41,338 nt of DNA. It comes from Planctomycetota bacterium (GTDB taxonomy: Bacteria > Planctomycetota > Phycisphaerae > UBA1845). This document shows, piece by piece, positions 40,894 through 41,338 of this stretch (position 1 is the first letter of the stretch; every line of letters begins with the position of its first letter). The stretch spans positions 1 to 41,338 of the forward strand of contig JAJRSR010000131.1 of NCBI GenBank assembly GCA_024278695.1. Reading direction: 5' to 3'. The notes under the pieces are model-generated. The model was not told where the DNA came from and did not search any database. It worked only from the letters and a program-made list of their open reading frames with translations. The position numbers and the translations under genes were made by a program.

Positions 40894-41028
40894 GCAATGG
40901 CCACATCGGCAGCGCGCACCTGCGTTGTCGATCCGGCCGAGATTGCGGCGAAAGCCGCGACCAGCGATACACATCCACGTCGTTTGGTCATACTCATCAA
41001 AGCAGCTCCTTCGTTGAAAGCAGACACG

Positions 41029-41046
41029 ATTGGGTCGAAACCCAAT
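41029..41046 (-). promoter_or_regulatory. UUCG-loop hairpin before the secreted gene start
   Basis: ATTGGGT-TTCG-ACCCAAT on the minus strand is a perfect 7-bp stem with a UUCG tetraloop, about 32 bases before ATG 40997. Confidence 0.5.
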
Positions 41047-41134
41047 ACCTTGACACCCAGCACCGCCGCGAAACCAGCGACCTGACTCACGATAGACTCG
41101 AATTCGCGGCGACCCAACAAACACTTGTGCCCCC

Positions 41135-41164
41135 ATGATACGCGCACGGCCTACTGTCTTGCAA
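41135..41164 (-). promoter_or_regulatory. Candidate promoter of the Cys-rich secreted gene
   Basis: Minus-strand TTGCAA (41159-41164), 18 bases, TATCAT (41135-41140): 4 of 6 and 5 of 6 matches to sigma-70. About 137 bases before ATG 40997. Confidence 0.4.
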
Positions 41165-41229
41165 GGATTATTTTCAAGAAAACATACGCGGCCGTGGGCC
41201 AGACAGAAACGGCGGATGGGTGGCATGGA

Positions 41230-41261
41230 CAAACGCCGCAAGATCCGGCTTGCGGCGTTTG
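41230..41261. terminator. Perfect 13-bp inverted repeat, terminator-like
   Basis: CAAACGCCGCAAG and CTTGCGGCGTTTG enclose ATCCGG. There is no T run. It may terminate a gene beyond the right end or insulate the leftward secreted gene. Confidence 0.45.
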
Positions 41262-41338
41262 CCCGTGATGATCCAACAGGGGAAAACACGGGCAAGCGTC
41301 GCCTCGAAAGCCTTTTCTGAATTCGCAAGACCATGGCC

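Larger units (their letters stand above)
39134..40997 (-). pseudogene. Cys-rich secreted protein gene, broken by two apparent frameshifts
   Basis: One ~620-residue gene is spread over three frames. Frame A (from ATG 40997, AAGGAG upstream) gives a signal peptide, MTKRRGCVSLVAAFAAISAG...VRAADVAIAG, then breaks at an 11-base C run (40883-40893). Frame B continues VRIIAPQGTLLLYEAF to about 40605 (DAMLQAHAPFADAMTA). Frame C continues SAFVANAGWAKVGWAIGGG to the stop at 39134. Each break fits one missing base. The C-terminal half contains DDGDPCTADSCSYGAC and later Cys-rich segments (SCENDRISCSDQLVDLC, CMKGRCGCSG). Either true mutation, phase variation or assembly error. No family is recognised beyond the Cys-rich repeats. 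Confidence 0.65.
40998..41338. other. Leader region of the Cys-rich secreted gene
   Basis: No gene is supported here. It holds a candidate promoter at 41135-41164, a hairpin at 41029-41046 and a 13-bp inverted repeat at 41230-41261. The frame is open upstream to 41147, but without a credible start signal. Confidence 0.5.

Noticed and set aside
41001-41147. Longer N-terminus for the Cys-rich secreted protein from 41147
   Set aside because: The signal peptide begins at 40997 or 40991 with AAGGAG upstream; the extension would bury it.
1-41338. CRISPR array, tRNA, rRNA or integrase-type mobile element
   Set aside because: No regularly spaced repeat array, cloverleaf-like sequence, rRNA segment, transposase or integrase frame was seen. 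The dispersed hairpins are not regularly spaced.

Overview
The window is GC-rich bacterial chromosome with no rRNA or tRNA gene that I can find. Gene content (a Nuo cluster without nuoEFG, a GspA/ExeA-type ATPase, many secreted and lipoproteins of unknown function including a Cys-rich one, a sulfotransferase, a lipid-anchored TolC-family protein) suggests a Planctomycetota member, possibly Phycisphaerae-like. That is an inference from gene style, not from a marker gene.

Layout. 1-9.1 kb is mainly housekeeping: the end of a GspA/ExeA-like AAA ATPase; a leftward rnhA-alkaline phosphatase-RidA-like operon; lysA; a PmtA-like phospholipid methyltransferase; and a tightly coupled rightward rimO-pgsA-uppP set (S12 methylthiolation, phosphatidylglycerol synthesis, lipid-carrier recycling). 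9.1-22.5 kb is one leftward respiratory complex I operon in the order nuoI-A-B-C-[HEPN protein, BolA-like small protein]-D-H-J-K-L-M-N-ferritin-like protein. It encodes the membrane arm and the quinone-reducing connecting module but not the NADH-oxidising subunits E, F and G. Several subunits carry unusual extensions, and NuoL has a His-rich insertion.

22.5-25.6 kb holds cinA, divergent from a coupled ATP-grasp/HAD phosphatase pair. 25.8-32.2 kb is a leftward tripartite RND efflux operon (adaptor, pump, lipid-anchored TolC-family channel). 32.3-37.9 kb has a possible small membrane protein, a sulfotransferase, threonine synthase, a lipoprotein whose ribosome-binding site lies in a perfect hairpin, a cysteine desulfurase, and an unknown helical protein behind a structured leader. 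38.0-41.3 kb is a lineage-specific secreted-protein locus: a Cys-rich secreted protein interrupted by two frameshifts (one in an 11-base G tract) followed by two paralogous lipoproteins. The sequence between them keeps a 15-codon relic showing that a two-gene unit was duplicated.

The most distinctive items are the HEPN/BolA-like pair translationally embedded inside the nuo operon, a dispersed hairpin repeat family (REP-like) with conserved flanks and a variable but self-complementary core, and the duplicated secreted-protein module. Functions of the HEPN pair, the repeats and the secreted proteins are hypotheses.
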